Positions 43,608 to 52,555 of a DNA stretch of 64,000 bases are shown piece by piece; positions within the stretch are counted from its first letter, which is position 1; each line of letters opens with the position of its first letter. The stretch lies in assembly GCA_028285495.1 (NCBI GenBank), contig JANQPB010000027.1, positions 124,001 to 188,000 of the forward strand. The letters are read 5' to 3'. Under the pieces are notes generated by a model that was not told the origin of the DNA, did no database searches, and worked only from the letters and a program-made list of their open reading frames with translations. A program made the translations under genes and the position numbers. The stretch is from Acidimicrobiales bacterium. Its GTDB lineage: Bacteria; Actinomycetota; Acidimicrobiia; Acidimicrobiales; SZUA-35.

Positions 43608-44627
43608 TCAGGCGACCACCGGGAGGCGCAGCGAGGGGTCGGCTCCCCCGTCGAGGGGCGTCGGGCCGTCGGCCGCCAGTCGGTGGTGGGCGGCGGCGGC
43701 GATCATGGCTGCGTTGTCGGTGCAGAAGGCCCGATCGGGCACCAGGTGGGCGAGCCCGGCGGCCTCGGCCGCGGCGGCGAACCGGGCCCGCAGCCGTGAA
43801 TTGGCAGCCACCCCGCCGCCGAGGCACACCGTGCGGGCGCCGACCCGGTCAGCCGCCACGAGCGTCTTGGTCACCAGCACGTCGACCACCGCCTCCTGGA
43901 ACGACGCGGCCACGTCGGCGTTGGCGACGTCGGGGTGGCGGCGGACGTGGTTGACGACGGCCGTCTTCAGGCCGCTGAACGAGAAGTCGAGGCCGATCCG
44001 GTCGCGGTCGCCGTCCATCATCGCCCGGGGGAAGCGGATGGCCTCGGGGTCGCCGTCGGCGGCCAGCCGGTCGATGATCGGGCCGCCCGGGTAGCCGAGG
44101 CCGAGGTAGCGGGCGACCTTGTCGAAGGCCTCACCGGCCGCATCGTCGATCGTTGCCCCGAGGTAGCGGTACCGGCCGGGCTCGGCCACCTCGACGATCA
44201 TCGTGTGGCCGCCCGAGACGAGCAGCACCACCAGCGGCAGCTCGAGATCGGGACGCTCGAGGAACGTGGCGAACAGGTGGCCCTCCATGTGGTTCACGCC
44301 GACGTAGGGCACGTCCCAGGCGACGGCCAGGGACTTGGCGGTGCTGACGCCGATGAGCAGGGCGCCGATCAGGCCGGGGCCGCAGGTCGCAGCGACGGCG
44401 TCGACGTCGCTCGGGGTCACCTCGGCCTCGTCCATCGCCTGGGCCAGCACGGCCTCCATCCGCTCGAGGTGGGCCCGGCTGGCCACCTCGGGGACCACGC
44501 CGCCGTACACCGCGTGCAGGTCGATCTGGCTCGACACGACGTTGGACAGGACCCGGTGGCCGTCGGCGACGACGGCGACCGAGGTCTCGTCGCAGCTGGT
44601 CTCGATGGCGAGGATGCGAGCGGTCAT
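43608..44627 (-). CDS. tsaD: tRNA N6-threonylcarbamoyltransferase TsaD
   Basis: Catalytic subunit for t6A37 on ANN-decoding tRNAs. 339 residues. AIETSCDETS start, NHMEGHLFA (two metal-binding His), LVSGGHTMIV, SFSGLKTAV, GGGVAANSRLR and DNAAMIA with the third metal ligand. The ATG overlaps the rimI TGA by four bases (ATGA). Confidence 0.97.
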   Translation of the reverse strand: MTARILAIETSCDETSVAVVADGHRVLSNVVSSQIDLHAVYGGVVPEVASRAHLERMEAVLAQAMDEAEVTPSDVDAVAATCGPGLIGALLIGVSTAKSLAVAWDVPYVGVNHMEGHLFATFLERPDLELPLVVLLVSGGHTMIVEVAEPGRYRYLGATIDDAAGEAFDKVARYLGLGYPGGPIIDRLAADGDPEAIRFPRAMMDGDRDRIGLDFSFSGLKTAVVNHVRRHPDVANADVAASFQEAVVDVLVTKTLVAADRVGARTVCLGGGVAANSRLRARFAAAAEAAGLAHLVPDRAFCTDNAAMIAAAAHHRLAADGPTPLDGGADPSLRLPVVA

Positions 44628-45142
44628 TCGAGGCCTCCGAGCGTGCGCAGCCGGGCCCGGACGTCGGGGCGGTACAGACCGTGACACCACATGATCTCGG
44701 CGTCGGCGCCGTCCGCGTAGTACCGGGGTCGGCGCCCGGCCACCTCGAACCCGAATCGGCGGTAGAGCTCGATGGCGGCGACGTTGTCGGTCCGGACCTC
44801 GAGCGTGGCCGCCGTCGCTCCCCGATCGCCGGCGGCGAGCAACAGCGAGGCCAGCAGGCGACTGGCCACCCGCCGGCGCCGCTGGCCGGGCGCGACCACC
44901 AGGTTCATCACGTGGACGTCGTCGACGACGAGCAGGACCCCGCCGAAGCCGACGATCCGGCGCCGGCGACCCCGCCCGACGGCGGCGACCAGCCACAGCC
45001 GGTCGGCGCGATCGCCGTCGAGCTCGCCGGCCAGGAGCTCGCGGCTCCAGGGGTCGGGCGAGCTGTCGATCTCGAGACCGTGGACGGCGTCGAGGTCGCC
45101 GGGGCTGAGGGCGCTCAGCTCGACCGTCGTCGCCGCGCTCAC
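44624..45142 (-). CDS. rimI: Ribosomal protein S18-alanine N-acetyltransferase RimI
   Basis: GNAT acetyltransferase, 172 residues. The acetyl-CoA loop appears as VVAPGQRRRRVASRLL, followed by TLEVRTDNVAAIELYRRFGFEVAGRRPRYYADG. It sits between tsaB and tsaD, the usual site of rimI, overlapping both by four bases (GTG start at 45142). Confidence 0.9.
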   Translation of the reverse strand: MSAATTVELSALSPGDLDAVHGLEIDSSPDPWSRELLAGELDGDRADRLWLVAAVGRGRRRRIVGFGGVLLVVDDVHVMNLVVAPGQRRRRVASRLLASLLLAAGDRGATAATLEVRTDNVAAIELYRRFGFEVAGRRPRYYADGADAEIMWCHGLYRPDVRARLRTLGGLE

Positions 45143-45876
45143 GACGCCGCCACCTCGGGCCGGGTGCGGACATTGGCCACGGCGTCCGGCTCCCGCAGGT
45201 ACAAGGGCCGGATGGCGGTCCCCGGGCCGGCCGGGCGGCGGGCGGCCAGCGCCAGCAGGTCGGCGGCCCGCGGATGCCGTCCGTCGAGGCCGACGACGTC
45301 GACGCCACCCGGGTCGGTGCGGGGTCGCAGGTAGAGATCTCGGTAGCGGTCGAAGCCGTCGCCGAGCACCGCGCCGGCGGCCTCGACCGCCAGCTCCTCC
45401 GGCCGACCGACTCGGGCCTCGCCGTCGGGCACGCCGTCGACGAAGCGCTGCTGGAACACCTCCTGGCGCCGGGCGTCGATGACGGCGGTGGCCGGGCCGA
45501 CCGACGCCCCGGCGGCCAGGACCTCGAGGCTCGTGACGCCGACGACCGGGATCCCGATGGCGAACGCCAGGCCCCGCACCGTGGCCAGGCCGACCCGGAG
45601 GCCGGTGAACCGACCGGGGCCGACGTCGACCGCGAGCCAGCCGAGCTCGCTCGCGGCCAGGCCGGCCCGATCGAGAAGCTCGGCCAGGCGCGGGGTCAGC
45701 TCCTCGGCGTGGCGGCGCTCGGTGGCCACCTCGACGTCGATGACCGACTCGACGCTGTCGGGCCCGCCGGCCGCCACCGCCCGGCCGACGGCGAGCCCCA
45801 TGACCCCGGTCGATGACGTGACCGCCAGGCCGGCGGTTCCGGCGGCGGGACGGGTGGGGACGGCGGGGACGGTCAT
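45139..45876 (-). CDS. tsaB: t6A biosynthesis protein TsaB
   Basis: Partner of TsaD in the t6A complex; ASKHA-fold, 245 residues. Marks are HAEELTPRLAELLDRAGL, VDVGPGRFTGLRVGLATVRGLA (normally GPGSFTGLR) and SLEVLAAG. The Ser in GPGSFTG is replaced by Arg here (GPGRFTG), a common actinobacterial variant. ATG 45876 overlaps the tsaE stop by four bases. Confidence 0.93.
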   Translation of the reverse strand: MTVPAVPTRPAAGTAGLAVTSSTGVMGLAVGRAVAAGGPDSVESVIDVEVATERRHAEELTPRLAELLDRAGLAASELGWLAVDVGPGRFTGLRVGLATVRGLAFAIGIPVVGVTSLEVLAAGASVGPATAVIDARRQEVFQQRFVDGVPDGEARVGRPEELAVEAAGAVLGDGFDRYRDLYLRPRTDPGGVDVVGLDGRHPRAADLLALAARRPAGPGTAIRPLYLREPDAVANVRTRPEVAAS

Positions 45877-46439
45877 CGGCGACCGCCGGCCTCGGACACC
45901 GCCGGGTCGACCCAGCCGGCGAGCAACCGGTCGAGCCCCCGCTCCCCCACCGGTCCGGTCACGTCGATCACCCGACGGTCCAGCGCGGCGCCCGCCACGG
46001 AGCCATCGTCGGCTCGACCGTCGTCGTCGAGCTCGGCGTAGCGGAAGGCCAGGTGCAGCCGGTCGGATGGCAGCAGCCCGGCGATCCGATCGCCCCACTC
46101 GATGACGGTGACGCCGGTCTCCTGCAGCTCGTCGAGCGCCAGGTCGGCCGCGTCGGCCTCACCATCGAGCCGGTAGGCGTCGAGGTGGTGGAGCACGATG
46201 CGGCCCGCGTAGCGGTTGGCCAGGGTGAAGGTCGGGCTGGTGATCGGCTCGTCGACCCCGAGGGCCCGCCCGAGACCCTGGGTGAAACAGGTCTTGCCCG
46301 CCCCGAGGTCGCCGGTCAGCACCAGCACGTCGCCGACCGCCAGCACCGGGGCCAGCGCGGCGCCGATTGCCTGGGTGTGGTCCGGGCCGTCGCTGCGCAG
46401 CCGCAGCGAACGGGTCGGGGTGACGGGGTCGATGGACAT
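45873..46439 (-). CDS. tsaE: t6A biosynthesis ATPase TsaE
   Basis: P-loop ATPase that resets the TsaBD complex. 188 residues. Walker A LTGDLGAGKTCFTQGL, SPTFTLANRYAG, HHLDAYRLDG and VIEWGDRIAGLLP. First gene of the tsaE-tsaB-rimI-tsaD operon; the ATG is seven bases after TAGCCT. Divergent from the dehydratase gene. Confidence 0.95.
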   Translation of the reverse strand: MSIDPVTPTRSLRLRSDGPDHTQAIGAALAPVLAVGDVLVLTGDLGAGKTCFTQGLGRALGVDEPITSPTFTLANRYAGRIVLHHLDAYRLDGEADAADLALDELQETGVTVIEWGDRIAGLLPSDRLHLAFRYAELDDDGRADDGSVAGAALDRRVIDVTGPVGERGLDRLLAGWVDPAVSEAGGRR

Positions 46440-46446
46440 CCACTTC

Positions 46447-46452
46447 AGGCTA
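46447..46452 (-). promoter_or_regulatory. -10 box TAGCCT, leaderless start of the t6A operon
   Basis: Reverse-strand TAGCCT ends seven bases before ATG 46439. Confidence 0.45.
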
Positions 46453-46509
46453 ACGCTGAGCGGCCCCGGCCCTGCCGGGCCGAGGCGGACGGTCGAGGCC
46501 GGCGGTTGT

Positions 46510-46515
46510 TACGGT
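46510..46515 (+). promoter_or_regulatory. -10 box TACGGT, leaderless start of the dehydratase gene
   Basis: TACGGT ends six bases before GTG 46522, identical in sequence and spacing to the boxes before the genes at 7924 and 15417. Confidence 0.5.
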
Positions 46516-46521
46516 GGCCCG

Positions 46522-47520
46522 GTGACCGAGACCGCTCGTCCGGCCGATGCGCCGGCGCTGACCCCCGACCGGGTGGAGGCGGCCGCCGCCACGCTGGCCG
46601 GACGAATCCGGACCACGCCGATCCTGACCGTCGACGGGCGGGAGCTCGGCGTCGAGGGAACGGTGACCCTCAAGCTCGAGCTGCTGCAGCACTCCGGCAC
46701 CTTCAAGGCTCGCGGCGCACTCAACTTCCTGTCGACCAACCCGGTGGCGGACGCCGGCGTGACCGCCGCCTCGGGCGGCAACCACGGCGTCGCCGTCGCC
46801 TGGGCGGCGGCCCGGCTCGGCCATCGGGCCACGATCTTCGTGCCGACCATCTCCGCCCCGGCCAAGGTGGCCCGGCTCCGAGCCCTCGGCGCCGAGGTGG
46901 TGCAGACGGGCGACGTCTACGCCGACGCCCTGGCCGCCTGCCGGGAGCACCAGGCCACCACCGGGGCCACGTCGGTCCACGCCTACGAGGCGGTCGACGT
47001 CATGGCCGGCGCCGGGACGACGGCAAGGGAGCTGGAGGCCCAGGTCGCGGCCGCCGGGCTGCCGCCGATCGACTCGGTGCTGGTGGCCTGCGGCGGCGGT
47101 GGGCTGTCCGGGGGGATCGCCGGCTGGCTCGGCGACCGGGCCGAGGTCGTCGCCGGCGAGACCGACGGCACGGCGGCCTGGGCCCGGGCCCGCGAGGCCG
47201 GGCGGCCCGTCGACGTCGACGTGAGCGGGATCGCCGCCGACGCGCTCGGCGCCACCCGACTCGGCCAGTTGGCCTTCGACACCCTCGCCGGGGCCGGGGC
47301 GGCCAGCGTCGTCGTCGACGACGAGGCCACGATCGCCGCCCGCCGGTTCCTGTGGGCCGAGTTCCGCCTGGCCGTCGAGGCGTCGGCCGCGGTGCCGGTG
47401 GCCGCACTCGTGACCGGAGCGTGGCGGCCACCGTCCGGGAGCCACACCGCCGTCGTCGTGTGCGGCGCCAACACCTCGCCGGCCGACCTCGATCCCGACC
47501 CGGAGCGCCAGACCCCGTGA
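46522..47520 (+). CDS. Serine/threonine dehydratase (PLP fold-type II)
   Basis: 332 residues. The PLP lysine lies in HSGTFKARGALN, SGGNHGVAVAWAA is the phosphate loop and CGGGGLSGGI the glycine cluster near the cofactor phosphate. It lacks a C-terminal ACT regulatory domain, so it is a catabolic-type threonine/serine dehydratase or serine racemase relative. Its TGA overlaps the GTG of the next gene by four bases. Confidence 0.88.
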   Translation: MTETARPADAPALTPDRVEAAAATLAGRIRTTPILTVDGRELGVEGTVTLKLELLQHSGTFKARGALNFLSTNPVADAGVTAASGGNHGVAVAWAAARLGHRATIFVPTISAPAKVARLRALGAEVVQTGDVYADALAACREHQATTGATSVHAYEAVDVMAGAGTTARELEAQVAAAGLPPIDSVLVACGGGGLSGGIAGWLGDRAEVVAGETDGTAAWARAREAGRPVDVDVSGIAADALGATRLGQLAFDTLAGAGAASVVVDDEATIAARRFLWAEFRLAVEASAAVPVAALVTGAWRPPSGSHTAVVVCGANTSPADLDPDPERQTP

Positions 47521-48818
47521 CCGACCCGAACCCGACCCCGGCGACCGAGCTCGACGTCGACCACGTCCGGGCCCAGTTCCCGGCCATCGCGACAACCGAC
47601 GGCCCCGAGCCCTGGATCCACCTGGAGAACGCCGGCGGCAGCCACCTGCCCCGGCACGTCATCGACCTCACCACGAGCTACCTGTCGCACCACCGGGTCC
47701 AGCCGAACGCCCCGGCCGGCCCCGCCCGCACCGCCGGCGATCTGATGGAGCGCGGGTTGGCTGCGGCCGCCGCCACCTTCGACGCCGACCGCACCGGCCG
47801 GACCGACCGGGACGGCGATGTCGGCGACGTGCACATCGGCCCGTCGACCAGTCAGAACACCTACGTCCTGGCCCAGGCCATCGCAGCGACGCTCCGACCG
47901 GGCGACGGGATCGTCGTCACCAACCAGGACCACGAGGCCAACATCGGGGCCTGGCGCCGCCTGGCCGATCGGGGAGCCACGATCCGGCAGTGGTCGGTCG
48001 ACTCCGACCGGGGCCTGCTCGACCCGGCCGACCTGGAGGCCCTGGTCGACGATCGGACCAGGGTCATCTGTGTGACCCACGCCTCGAACCTGGCGGCCAC
48101 GATCAACCCGATCGCCGAGGTGGCCGAGGTGGCCGGCGCCGTCGGGGCGATGCTGGTGGTCGACGGCGTCTCGTGGGCGCCGCACGCCGCGATCGACGTC
48201 GCCGACCTCGGCTGCGACGTCTACCTCTACAGCACCTACAAGACCTACGGCCCCCACCAGGGCCTGATGTGGACCCGGGCCGGCCTGGCCGACGAGCTGA
48301 CCAACCAGGGCCACTGGTTCAATGCCAGGCGGTCGCTGGCCCGCCTCACCCCGGCCGGGCCCGATCACGCCTCCGTCGCCGCCATCGCCGGGATGGTCGA
48401 CTACTACGACGAGTTGTTCCGGCACCACTTCGGGTCGACCGAGCCAGCCAAGCTGCGCCGCTGGCAGCGGATCGCCCGGGTCTACGACCTGGTCGCAACC
48501 CATGAGGAGCGGCTGATGACGCCGCTGCTCGACTTCCTCACCGGGCGGGGCGTCCGCATCGTCGGATCGACCAGCACGTCACGAGCCGAGCGGGCGCCGA
48601 CGATCGCCTTCGACCCGGGGCCCGTCGGTGGTGCCGCGGTGGTCGAGGCCCTGGCCGGTGCCGGGATCGGGGTCGGGCACGGCCACTTCTACGCCCGCCG
48701 ACTGGTCGACGCCATCGGCATCACCGACCCGGAGGGCATCGTCCGGATCTCGGCCGTGCACTACAACACGGTCGACGAGATCGAGCGGACGATCGAGGCC
48801 CTCGACCGCGTCCTGTAG
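47517..48818 (+). CDS. Cysteine desulfurase-like protein
   Basis: 433 residues. Fold-type I PLP enzyme of the class V group (SufS/Csd/kynureninase-like): WIHLENAGGSHLP start, SQNTYVLAQAIAATL, TNQDHEANIGAWRRLADRG, VDGVSWAPHAAIDVADLGCDVYLYSTYKTYGPHQG (Lys in STYKTYG). No mobile-loop Cys in the usual RxGxxC context is seen, so it may be a desulfurase-like lyase rather than a true SufS. Translationally coupled to the dehydratase. Confidence 0.85.
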   Translation: MTDPNPTPATELDVDHVRAQFPAIATTDGPEPWIHLENAGGSHLPRHVIDLTTSYLSHHRVQPNAPAGPARTAGDLMERGLAAAAATFDADRTGRTDRDGDVGDVHIGPSTSQNTYVLAQAIAATLRPGDGIVVTNQDHEANIGAWRRLADRGATIRQWSVDSDRGLLDPADLEALVDDRTRVICVTHASNLAATINPIAEVAEVAGAVGAMLVVDGVSWAPHAAIDVADLGCDVYLYSTYKTYGPHQGLMWTRAGLADELTNQGHWFNARRSLARLTPAGPDHASVAAIAGMVDYYDELFRHHFGSTEPAKLRRWQRIARVYDLVATHEERLMTPLLDFLTGRGVRIVGSTSTSRAERAPTIAFDPGPVGGAAVVEALAGAGIGVGHGHFYARRLVDAIGITDPEGIVRISAVHYNTVDEIERTIEALDRVL

Positions 48819-48855
48819 CCGGGCAGGAGCCCCGGACCAGTCCGGTCGAGCCCGG
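48819..48855. terminator. Bidirectional terminator
   Basis: CCGGGC (48819-48824) pairs with GCCCGG (48850-48855) around an inner CCGGAC-CA-GTCCGG. It fills the whole gap between convergent genes. Confidence 0.5.
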
Positions 48856-49770
48856 TCAGGGAGCGACGGAGCGGACGGCGGCGGCCACCGCCGCCTGGGT
48901 CAGGAGCCGCAGGTGGGCCAGGTCGACGGGGCCGTGCGGGTTGTCCGGCTCGGGATCGATCTCGCCGGTGGCCGCAGCGACGATGGCATCACCGTCGGCG
49001 GCGGTGTGGGCCGGCAGCAGCGACCTGGCCAGGCCATCGTGGGCGCTCTGGGCCAGCAGGTGGCAGCCCACCTTGTCGAGCCGGGCGTTGGTGACCACGA
49101 TCCCGATCGTCGTGTTGGTGGCGGTGTCGCCGGCGTCGGAACCGGCGGCCGCGGCCCCGCCGTCGTCCGGTTCGATCTCGGGACGCTTCGGGGGGCCGAT
49201 GTCGTCGACCGACGTGCCGTCGTCGACGAAGCCGTAGGCGTTGACGGCGATCAGCGCCGACACGGTGAACGGGCCGGACCGGCGGGTGGCGGCGCCGATG
49301 CCGCCGGGCTGCGGTTCGCCTCCCCACTTGCCGACGGTGGCCCCGGTTCCGGCCCCGACCAGGCCGACGGCGTGGTCGTCGGTGGTGGCGGCATCGAGGG
49401 CCAGGCGCCCCTCGACCGGTCCCGGGCGCACCGTGGCGTCGCCGACCGCCAGGTCGAACAGCGACAGGCCGACCACGATCGGCACCACGCCGACCCGGGT
49501 CTCGAAGCCACGGCCCTGCGCCTCGAGCGCCGGCATGACCCCGTCGGCGGCGGCCAGCCCGAAGGCCGACCCACCGCTGAGAACGACGGCGTCGACCGTG
49601 GCGACCGTCCGCACCGGGTCGAGCAGGGCCAGCTCCCGGCTGGCCGGCGCCCCGCCCCTCACCTCACCGGAGGCGACGGTCCCCGGCGGCAGCACGACCA
49701 CGGTACAGCCGGTTCTGGCCTCCTCGTCGGTCCAGTGGCCGACGGCCACCCCGGTCACGTCGGTGAGCAC
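48856..49770 (-). CDS. P1-family self-processing peptidase (DmpA/NylC-like)
   Basis: 304-residue N-terminal nucleophile hydrolase precursor. Family blocks: VTGVAVGHWTDEEARTGCTVV, VDAVVLSGGSAFGLAAADGV, GAGTGATVGKWGG and the cleavage region TNTTIGIVVTNA, where Asn-Thr is the autocleavage site and Thr the nucleophile, as in NylC. Substrates in the family are N-terminal D-residues, beta-peptides or 6-aminohexanoate oligomers. GTG start, TACGAT six bases upstream. Confidence 0.88.
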   Translation of the reverse strand: MLTDVTGVAVGHWTDEEARTGCTVVVLPPGTVASGEVRGGAPASRELALLDPVRTVATVDAVVLSGGSAFGLAAADGVMPALEAQGRGFETRVGVVPIVVGLSLFDLAVGDATVRPGPVEGRLALDAATTDDHAVGLVGAGTGATVGKWGGEPQPGGIGAATRRSGPFTVSALIAVNAYGFVDDGTSVDDIGPPKRPEIEPDDGGAAAAGSDAGDTATNTTIGIVVTNARLDKVGCHLLAQSAHDGLARSLLPAHTAADGDAIVAAATGEIDPEPDNPHGPVDLAHLRLLTQAAVAAAVRSVAP

Positions 49771-49776
49771 GGGCCG

Positions 49777-49782
49777 ATCGTA
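49777..49782 (-). promoter_or_regulatory. -10 box TACGAT, leaderless start of the P1 peptidase
   Basis: Reverse-strand TACGAT ends six bases before GTG 49770. Confidence 0.45.
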
Positions 49783-49827
49783 GCCTCGCCCCGCCGGGCG
49801 GGAACGCCTCCCGCCCGGGACGCGTCC

Positions 49828-50964
49828 CTACGCCGCGGCCAGGCGGGACTGGACGGCGGCCAGCCGATCGTCGTAGATCTGGCCGACCGAGCCCCAGTCG
49901 TAACGCCCCATCGACTCGGCCAGCCCGATCGTCTCGTTGCGAAGCTCACCGATCCGCTTCACCGCATCGACCAGCCGGGTGCCGAACGTGCCGGGCTCGT
50001 AGAGCACGGTGCGATGCCAGGGCGGTCGGATGAGCTCGGGATAGCTGAGCGCGTCGGGCAGCAGGGGCACGCAGCCGGCGGCCACGGCCTCGACCACGGC
50101 GACGCCGAAGAACTCGTGGCGGGCGCAGCTGACCACGAGGTCGGCCTCGACGAGGTGCCGGAGATAGGTGTCGCGATCGAAGTCGCCGGAGGCCACGATG
50201 TGGTCGGCGAAGTCCTTCTCGGCCCGCTCCCGTTCCTCGGTTGCCATCGTCGATCCGCTCGGCGGGTCCTGACCGGCCAGCACCAGACCGAAGTCGAGCC
50301 CCGCATCGCGGACCTTGTCGAGGGCGGTGAGGAACGCACCCGGATCCTTGTCCCGCTCCCAGCGATGGGGCCACAGGATGATCGGCCGGTCCTCTCGCTC
50401 GGCCCGGGCCCGGCGATCACCGCCGGCCGGGATCGGACCGAGATCGACGCCGACCGGGAACACCTCGAACTTGGACAGCACGTTCTCGATCGACGGCTGG
50501 TGGGTGTCGTCCGGCAGCGACCGGATGAACCCGGGGAGGGCGCTGGTGACCGCCCGCAGGTGGTGGTAGCTGTTGAACAGCACGAGGTCGGCGGCACACC
50601 ACGACATCCAGTTGCGGAGGGCAGCCCCGTTGTCGAAGTTGCCCTCGGCCACCGGGTAGACCAGCTGGCTCTCGTGCTGGTAGATGACCACGCCGGCATC
50701 GGGCGACAGGTTGCGGCGGGCCAGGCCGAGCAGCTCGGCCACGTCGACGAGACCGGAGACGAGGAGCAGGTCGGGCTGGCCGTTTCGGTCGATCCAGTTG
50801 GTGATCGACTCGGCCAGCGGCAGGGCGCCGCCTCGGAGGCGCCAGCGCCAGAGCTGCCCGGGCAGGCCGACGACGTCGACGTCGTGTCCCGAGCTGGCCC
50901 GGTACCCCTCGGCCCAGGCCCGATGGGACCCGCTCAACCACGGCTCGACCAGCAAGATTTTCAT
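49828..50964 (-). CDS. Glycosyltransferase of the tRNA-queuosine alpha-mannosyltransferase (DUF3524/GTDC1) family
   Basis: 378 residues, GT-B fold. The N-terminal ~170 residues match DUF3524: MKILLVEPWLSGSHRAWAEGY and YQHESQLVYP (residues 95-104; YFHENQL-type in animal QTMAN), NWMSWCAADLVLFNSYHH. The C-terminal half is a group-1 glycosyltransferase domain with ILWPHRWERDKDP, ARHEFFGVAVVEAVAAGCVPLLP. The animal protein mannosylates queuosine-34 of tRNA-Asp; bacterial members are less characterised. ATG 50964 chosen with GGAG upstream. No queuosine gene is in the window. Confidence 0.82.
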   Translation of the reverse strand: MKILLVEPWLSGSHRAWAEGYRASSGHDVDVVGLPGQLWRWRLRGGALPLAESITNWIDRNGQPDLLLVSGLVDVAELLGLARRNLSPDAGVVIYQHESQLVYPVAEGNFDNGAALRNWMSWCAADLVLFNSYHHLRAVTSALPGFIRSLPDDTHQPSIENVLSKFEVFPVGVDLGPIPAGGDRRARAEREDRPIILWPHRWERDKDPGAFLTALDKVRDAGLDFGLVLAGQDPPSGSTMATEERERAEKDFADHIVASGDFDRDTYLRHLVEADLVVSCARHEFFGVAVVEAVAAGCVPLLPDALSYPELIRPPWHRTVLYEPGTFGTRLVDAVKRIGELRNETIGLAESMGRYDWGSVGQIYDDRLAAVQSRLAAA

Positions 50965-51063
50965 CGCCACTCCAATGATCAATCCGCCGGCGAACTGTTA
51001 CAGACCGCTCGCGACGACCATCGTAGACCCCCACGGTGGGGGTATCGGGCGACTCGGGAGGGA

Positions 51064-52527
51064 TCACCCCCCGGTCCGGACCTCCGAGAGCAGCTCGGCC
51101 ACCAGGACCGGCAGGTCCGAGGCGACCAGGCCGACGGCGTGACCTCGCCCGGCGGCCCGGCCGTGGACCTCGGCGGCCAGCCCGGCGGCCAGCAGCGGCT
51201 CCAGCCCGGCGGCCAGGCCGGCGGCGACGATGCCGGAGAGCACGTCGCCGGTGCCGGCGGTGGCCAGGCGGGCATCGCCCGCGGTCGACAGCAGGACCTC
51301 GCCACCCGGTTCGGCGACGACGGTTGTCGGGCCCTTGATCAGGACGACGGCACCGAGGTGGGCCGCAAGCGAGCGGGCCTCGGCGATGCGATCGGGCCCG
51401 GGCCGCCGGCCGAGCAGGCGGGCGAGCTCGCCCTCGTGTGGTGTGAGGACGCGGGCCGCGCCCGGTTGCGGCCAGGGTGGGCCGATGGCGACCAGCGCCG
51501 TGAGCGCCCCGGCATCGAAGACGGTCGGCACGGGAGCCTCGGCCCACCACCGGCCGACCTGCTCGCGATTGGGCTGGTGGTCGGCGAGGCCGGGGCCGAC
51601 GACGGCGGCACCGAACCGGTCGAGCCGGTCGGCCAGGTCCTCGGCCCACCGCTCGCCGACCGGAGAGCCGACCGCCTCGATCGGGCCTGCGCCAACCGAG
51701 CCGGCACCGATCGAATCGGTCTCGGGGCCCGACGTCGGGGGCGACGGGGCCGAGCCGGGTATCGAGATCGTGGCGTAGCCGGCGCCGGCCCGGAGGGCGC
51801 CGACGGCGGCCAGGCCGGGAGCGCCGGTCATCCCCGGCCCGCCGCCGACGACGGCGACGGCTCGGCGCCACTTGTGGTCGTCGACGGAACGGCCCGGCCA
51901 GCGCCGCAGATCGGCGGCTTCGACGTGGTGGATCGTGGCCCGGGAGCAGTCGAGCCCGATGTCGGCCACGATGAGCCGCCCGACCCGGCTGCGGCCCGGT
52001 TCGAGCAGGAGGCCCGGCTTGGCCGCGGCGAACGTGACGGTGGCCGTGGCCGACAGCGGGTGGTCCCGCAGCTCGCCGGTGGCGCCGTCGACCCCGGACG
52101 GGATGTCGACGGCGAGGATCGGCGTGTCGCCGACCTCGATCGGCAGGGTCCGGGCGTCGAACGGTCGGCGGAGTCCGGTGCCGTAGCAGGCGTCGACGAT
52201 CAGGTCGGGTGGCTCGGGTCGGAGGCGGGCCGCCGACCGGGAGGATGGCGGACCGGCGGCTCCCTCGGGCGACATCGCCCGGTCGCCGATGTCGACGACC
52301 TCGCCGTTGACCCCGGCCCGGCGCAGGTGGCGAACGGCGGAGCGCCCGTCTGCCCCGTTGTTGCCCTTGCCGGCGAGGACGACCACCCGCGACCCGTAGG
52401 GTCGGTCGAGCAGCTCGATGGCGGCCCGAGCCGTGGCCCAACCGGCCCGCTCGATCAGCTCCTCGACCGGCTCGGGGGCCTCGGCGTCGATGGCCGCCAT
52501 CTCGGTCGGCGTCACGACGGGCCGCAT
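51064..52527 (-). CDS. nnr: Bifunctional NAD(P)H-hydrate epimerase / ADP-dependent NAD(P)H-hydrate dehydratase
   Basis: Repairs hydrated NAD(P)H. 487 residues. N-terminal YjeF_N epimerase (VVLAGKGNNGADGRSAVRHL, VDACYGTGL, AVDIPSGVDG) followed by a ribokinase-like dehydratase (VGGGPGMTGA, TPHEGELARLLG, IKGPTTVVAEPGG, LATAGTGDVLSG). ATG 52527 chosen by the length of the epimerase domain. Last gene of the glmS-acpS-unknown-nnr group. Confidence 0.95.
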   Translation of the reverse strand: MRPVVTPTEMAAIDAEAPEPVEELIERAGWATARAAIELLDRPYGSRVVVLAGKGNNGADGRSAVRHLRRAGVNGEVVDIGDRAMSPEGAAGPPSSRSAARLRPEPPDLIVDACYGTGLRRPFDARTLPIEVGDTPILAVDIPSGVDGATGELRDHPLSATATVTFAAAKPGLLLEPGRSRVGRLIVADIGLDCSRATIHHVEAADLRRWPGRSVDDHKWRRAVAVVGGGPGMTGAPGLAAVGALRAGAGYATISIPGSAPSPPTSGPETDSIGAGSVGAGPIEAVGSPVGERWAEDLADRLDRFGAAVVGPGLADHQPNREQVGRWWAEAPVPTVFDAGALTALVAIGPPWPQPGAARVLTPHEGELARLLGRRPGPDRIAEARSLAAHLGAVVLIKGPTTVVAEPGGEVLLSTAGDARLATAGTGDVLSGIVAAGLAAGLEPLLAAGLAAEVHGRAAGRGHAVGLVASDLPVLVAELLSEVRTGG

Positions 52528-52555
52528 CAGCCCCCCACCGCGCCGGAACGGTCCA

